DNA of 7,236 bases. It comes from Candidatus Omnitrophota bacterium. GTDB taxonomy: Bacteria; Omnitrophota; Gorgyraeia; Gygaellales; JAHJCI01. This document shows, piece after piece, positions 5,573-7,236 of this stretch. Position numbers and translations under genes: made by a program. Each line of letters opens with the position of its first letter. Position 1 is the first letter of the stretch. The stretch covers positions 1-7,236 of the forward strand of contig JAHJCI010000165.1 of assembly GCA_018813085.1 (NCBI GenBank). The letters are read 5' to 3'. The notes under the pieces were generated by a model that saw only the letters and a program-made list of their open reading frames with translations, did not search any database and was not told the DNA's origin.

Positions 5573-7219
5573 ATGTTAAGGCAAAGATTAATAGAAAAAC
5601 TATCCCGAAGATTCGGGATAGTTTTTTTTATGCCCCTGGGGCTCATAATACTGTCTTGCGGTTTTCTTTATCCGGCAAAAGACGCTTGCGCCTTTGAATC
5701 AGGAGATGCATTAGTAGTTGGTTCGATTTCCGACGCACGGGTGCTTGTGCCGATATTAGCTTCTGATTCCGGCTCAGGAGAGATCGTGAGCATGCTCTTT
5801 AATGGGTTGGTTAAATACGATAAGGACCTCAGCCTTACGGGAGATTTGGCAGAAACTTGGGAAGTTCAGGATGATTGCCGGGTGATTATCTTTCATCTCA
5901 GGCATAATGTTCGCTGGCATGACGGTGAACCCTTTACAGCCGCTGATGTCGAGTTTACTTATAATAAGCTGATTGACCCGGGAGTGCGCACTCCTTACAG
6001 CGGGGATTTTGAACGGGTTAAATCATTCAAGGTTATAGATGATTACACAATTAAGGTTACTTATAAAGAGCCGTTTGCTCCCGGGATTTCTTCCTGGGGG
6101 ATGCCGATAATGCCAAGGCACCTATTAGAAAACGAGGATTTGAATAATACGGAATTCAACCTTCATCCGGTAGGAACCGGACCGTATAAATTTAAGTCCT
6201 GGAGAAGGCAGGAAAAAATAGAGCTGATTGCTAACCCGGATTATTTTGAACACAAACCATATATCGAGCGCTATATTTTTAGGGTGATTCCTGACCAGGC
6301 AACTTTATTCCTGGAACTGCAGGCTCAGGGGCTGGATTATACCTGGCTTTCGCCCCTGCAATATCAACGCCAGACGAACAGCGATTTTTTTAAAAAGCAT
6401 TTTCGTAAGTTCAGCGTTACAGGCCGTTCCTATATCTACCTGGGTTATAATTTAAATAACAGCAAATTCAAAGATAAGAGGGTACGCAGAGCGCTAAATT
6501 ATGCCGTGGATAAGAATGAGATTATTGATATAGCGCTTCTGGGAATAGGCCAGGTTTGTACCGGCCCGTTTCTTCCGGAATCCTGGGCTTTTAACTCCGA
6601 GGTTAAAGCAGTACCCTTTGATCCCCGGGCAGCAAGAGAGCTTTTAGCTGCAGCAGGCTGGGTGGACACGAACCAGGACGGATGGCTGGATAAAAACGGA
6701 GAGGATTTTGAATTCACTATAATTACCAATCTGGGTAATGAAGAAAGGAGAAAGACGGCTGAGATTATTCAAAGGCGTTTGGCTGGCATAGGCATAAGAG
6801 TAGAGATAAGGATCCTGGAATGGACGGTATTTCTTTCGGAATTTATTGATAAAAGAAACTTTGATGTCATTCTGCTTGGCTGGGGCCTTGGGCTGGACCC
6901 GGATAATTATGATATCTGGCATTCGTCTAAAACGCGCGAGGGGGAATTTAATTTCATCGGTTATAGCAATGAAGAGGTTGACCGCCTTCTTGAGAAGGCA
7001 AGAAGAACTTGCCAGCAGGCAGAAAGAGAGGTTTATTATAAACGTATACACGAGATTATTTACGAAGAGCAGCCGTACATGTTTTTATATATTTCCAATA
7101 GCTTGGCAATTGTTCATTCCAGATTCAGGAATGTCAGTCTTGAGCCTGTAGGGATTCGTTATAACCTTATTGATTGGTGGGTACCGAAGGAAGAACAAAG
7201 ATACCAGATAAAATATTAA
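5573..7219 (+). CDS. Peptide/nickel-type ABC transporter solute-binding protein (SBP_bac_5 family)
   Basis: The product is the extracytoplasmic receptor of an oligopeptide or dipeptide-type ABC importer; the exact ligand cannot be read from sequence. Its 548 residues suit the family. Landmarks: FNGLVKYDKDL (76-86), GDLAETWEV (90-98), RWHDGEPFTAADVEFTYNKL (114-133), VGTGPYKFKSW (200-210), NPDYFEHKPYIE (221-232), RRALNYAVDKNEII (305-318), AAGWVDTNQDGWLDKNG (360-376) and GWGLGLDPDNYDIWHS (436-451). The N-terminus is a strong signal sequence: basic residues 3 to 13 and a hydrophobic core 14 to 32. It could be a lipoprotein, with ILSC placing the modified cysteine at 29, or be cut after ACA at residue 40. 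No ribosome binding site lies at normal distance from ATG 5573. The next in-frame ATG (5630) would skip the terminator but lose the basic region, so I keep 5573. No permease or ATPase gene lies within the window. Confidence 0.92.
   Translation: MLRQRLIEKLSRRFGIVFFMPLGLIILSCGFLYPAKDACAFESGDALVVGSISDARVLVPILASDSGSGEIVSMLFNGLVKYDKDLSLTGDLAETWEVQDDCRVIIFHLRHNVRWHDGEPFTAADVEFTYNKLIDPGVRTPYSGDFERVKSFKVIDDYTIKVTYKEPFAPGISSWGMPIMPRHLLENEDLNNTEFNLHPVGTGPYKFKSWRRQEKIELIANPDYFEHKPYIERYIFRVIPDQATLFLELQAQGLDYTWLSPLQYQRQTNSDFFKKHFRKFSVTGRSYIYLGYNLNNSKFKDKRVRRALNYAVDKNEIIDIALLGIGQVCTGPFLPESWAFNSEVKAVPFDPRAARELLAAAGWVDTNQDGWLDKNGEDFEFTIITNLGNEERRKTAEIIQRRLAGIGIRVEIRILEWTVFLSEFIDKRNFDVILLGWGLGLDPDNYDIWHSSKTREGEFNFIGYSNEEVDRLLEKARRTCQQAEREVYYKRIHEIIYEEQPYMFLYISNSLAIVHSRFRNVSLEPVGIRYNLIDWWVPKEEQRYQIKY
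5595..5629 (+). terminator. Intrinsic terminator inside the solute-binding protein gene
   Basis: A perfect 15-bp stem pairs 5595-5609 with 5612-5626 around GA, effectively a tight loop, with the GC-rich centre CCCG/CGGG. The stem runs into eight T (5622-5629). Five A at 5595-5599 could give activity on the opposite strand too. It sits 27 bases after the secG stop, where an operon end would be expected, yet covers codons 8 to 19 of the following reading frame. Confidence 0.8.
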
Positions 7220-7236
7220 ATATTAAAAATAAAAAA

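Noticed and set aside
6658..6702. Calcium-binding EF-hand-like site in the solute-binding protein (DTNQDGWLD)
   Set aside because: This acidic loop after AGW is common across peptide-binding proteins of this family and is not evidence of a separate dockerin or EF-hand domain.
6644..7051. Minus-strand open frame of 135 codons opposite the solute-binding protein gene
   Set aside because: The + strand sequence encodes conserved SBP_bac_5 motifs throughout this stretch, and the antisense translation looks like a composition artefact.
5630..7219. Start of the solute-binding protein at ATG 5630, after the terminator
   Set aside because: It would remove the basic n-region needed for a normal signal peptide, and there is no ribosome binding site before it. 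It is kept only as an alternative.
7220..7236. Regulatory or terminator signal after the last stop codon
   Set aside because: Only 17 A/T-rich bases remain, with no dyad visible, so nothing can be called.

Overview
The window carries six genes, all on the + strand and packed tightly. It reads as a chromosomal housekeeping segment from a Gram-negative-type bacterium of moderate GC content. Two exported proteins have signal peptides, and a pgk-tpiA-secG block is followed directly by an oligopeptide-type binding protein. My best guess for the lineage is Candidatus Omnitrophota or a neighbouring candidate phylum. That guess rests on gene order and sequence style; no marker gene in the window proves it. 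No phage, transposase, CRISPR array, tRNA or rRNA is visible.

Positions 1-807 hold a complete protein-L-isoaspartate O-methyltransferase (pcm) with an N-terminal extension that looks like a signal peptide, which is unusual for a normally cytosolic repair enzyme. The first codons run through an imperfect, GCG-rich inverted repeat (33-125), so the true start is uncertain. Positions 814-3087 encode a 757-residue membrane protein: two MFS-like six-helix halves flank a spermidine-synthase-like Rossmann domain that has lost the aspartates expected of an aminopropyltransferase. Charge distribution places that domain outside the cytoplasmic membrane. The six-base gap to pcm suggests co-transcription.

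A strong-looking sigma70-type promoter (TTGAAA, 16-base spacer, TATAAT) overlaps the end of the membrane protein gene and probably starts the next operon: pgk (3117-4298), tpiA (4448-5215) and secG (5215-5568), followed by a peptide-binding-type ABC solute-binding protein (5573-7219). Pgk and TpiA are complete, with all expected active-site residues. SecG is complete and has a charged C-terminal tail.

Two non-coding structures stand out. The 149-base pgk-tpiA gap contains two REP-like hairpin elements in opposite orientation. They can also pair with each other, and the second abuts the tpiA ribosome binding site. A textbook intrinsic terminator (15-bp perfect stem plus eight T) lies inside the signal-peptide codons of the solute-binding protein gene, so expression of that gene after secG may depend on readthrough or on a translating ribosome. 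I did not find a clear novel multi-gene system. The best candidates for follow-up are the exported Pcm next to the extracytoplasmic SpeE-like domain, the paired repeat, and the in-gene terminator.
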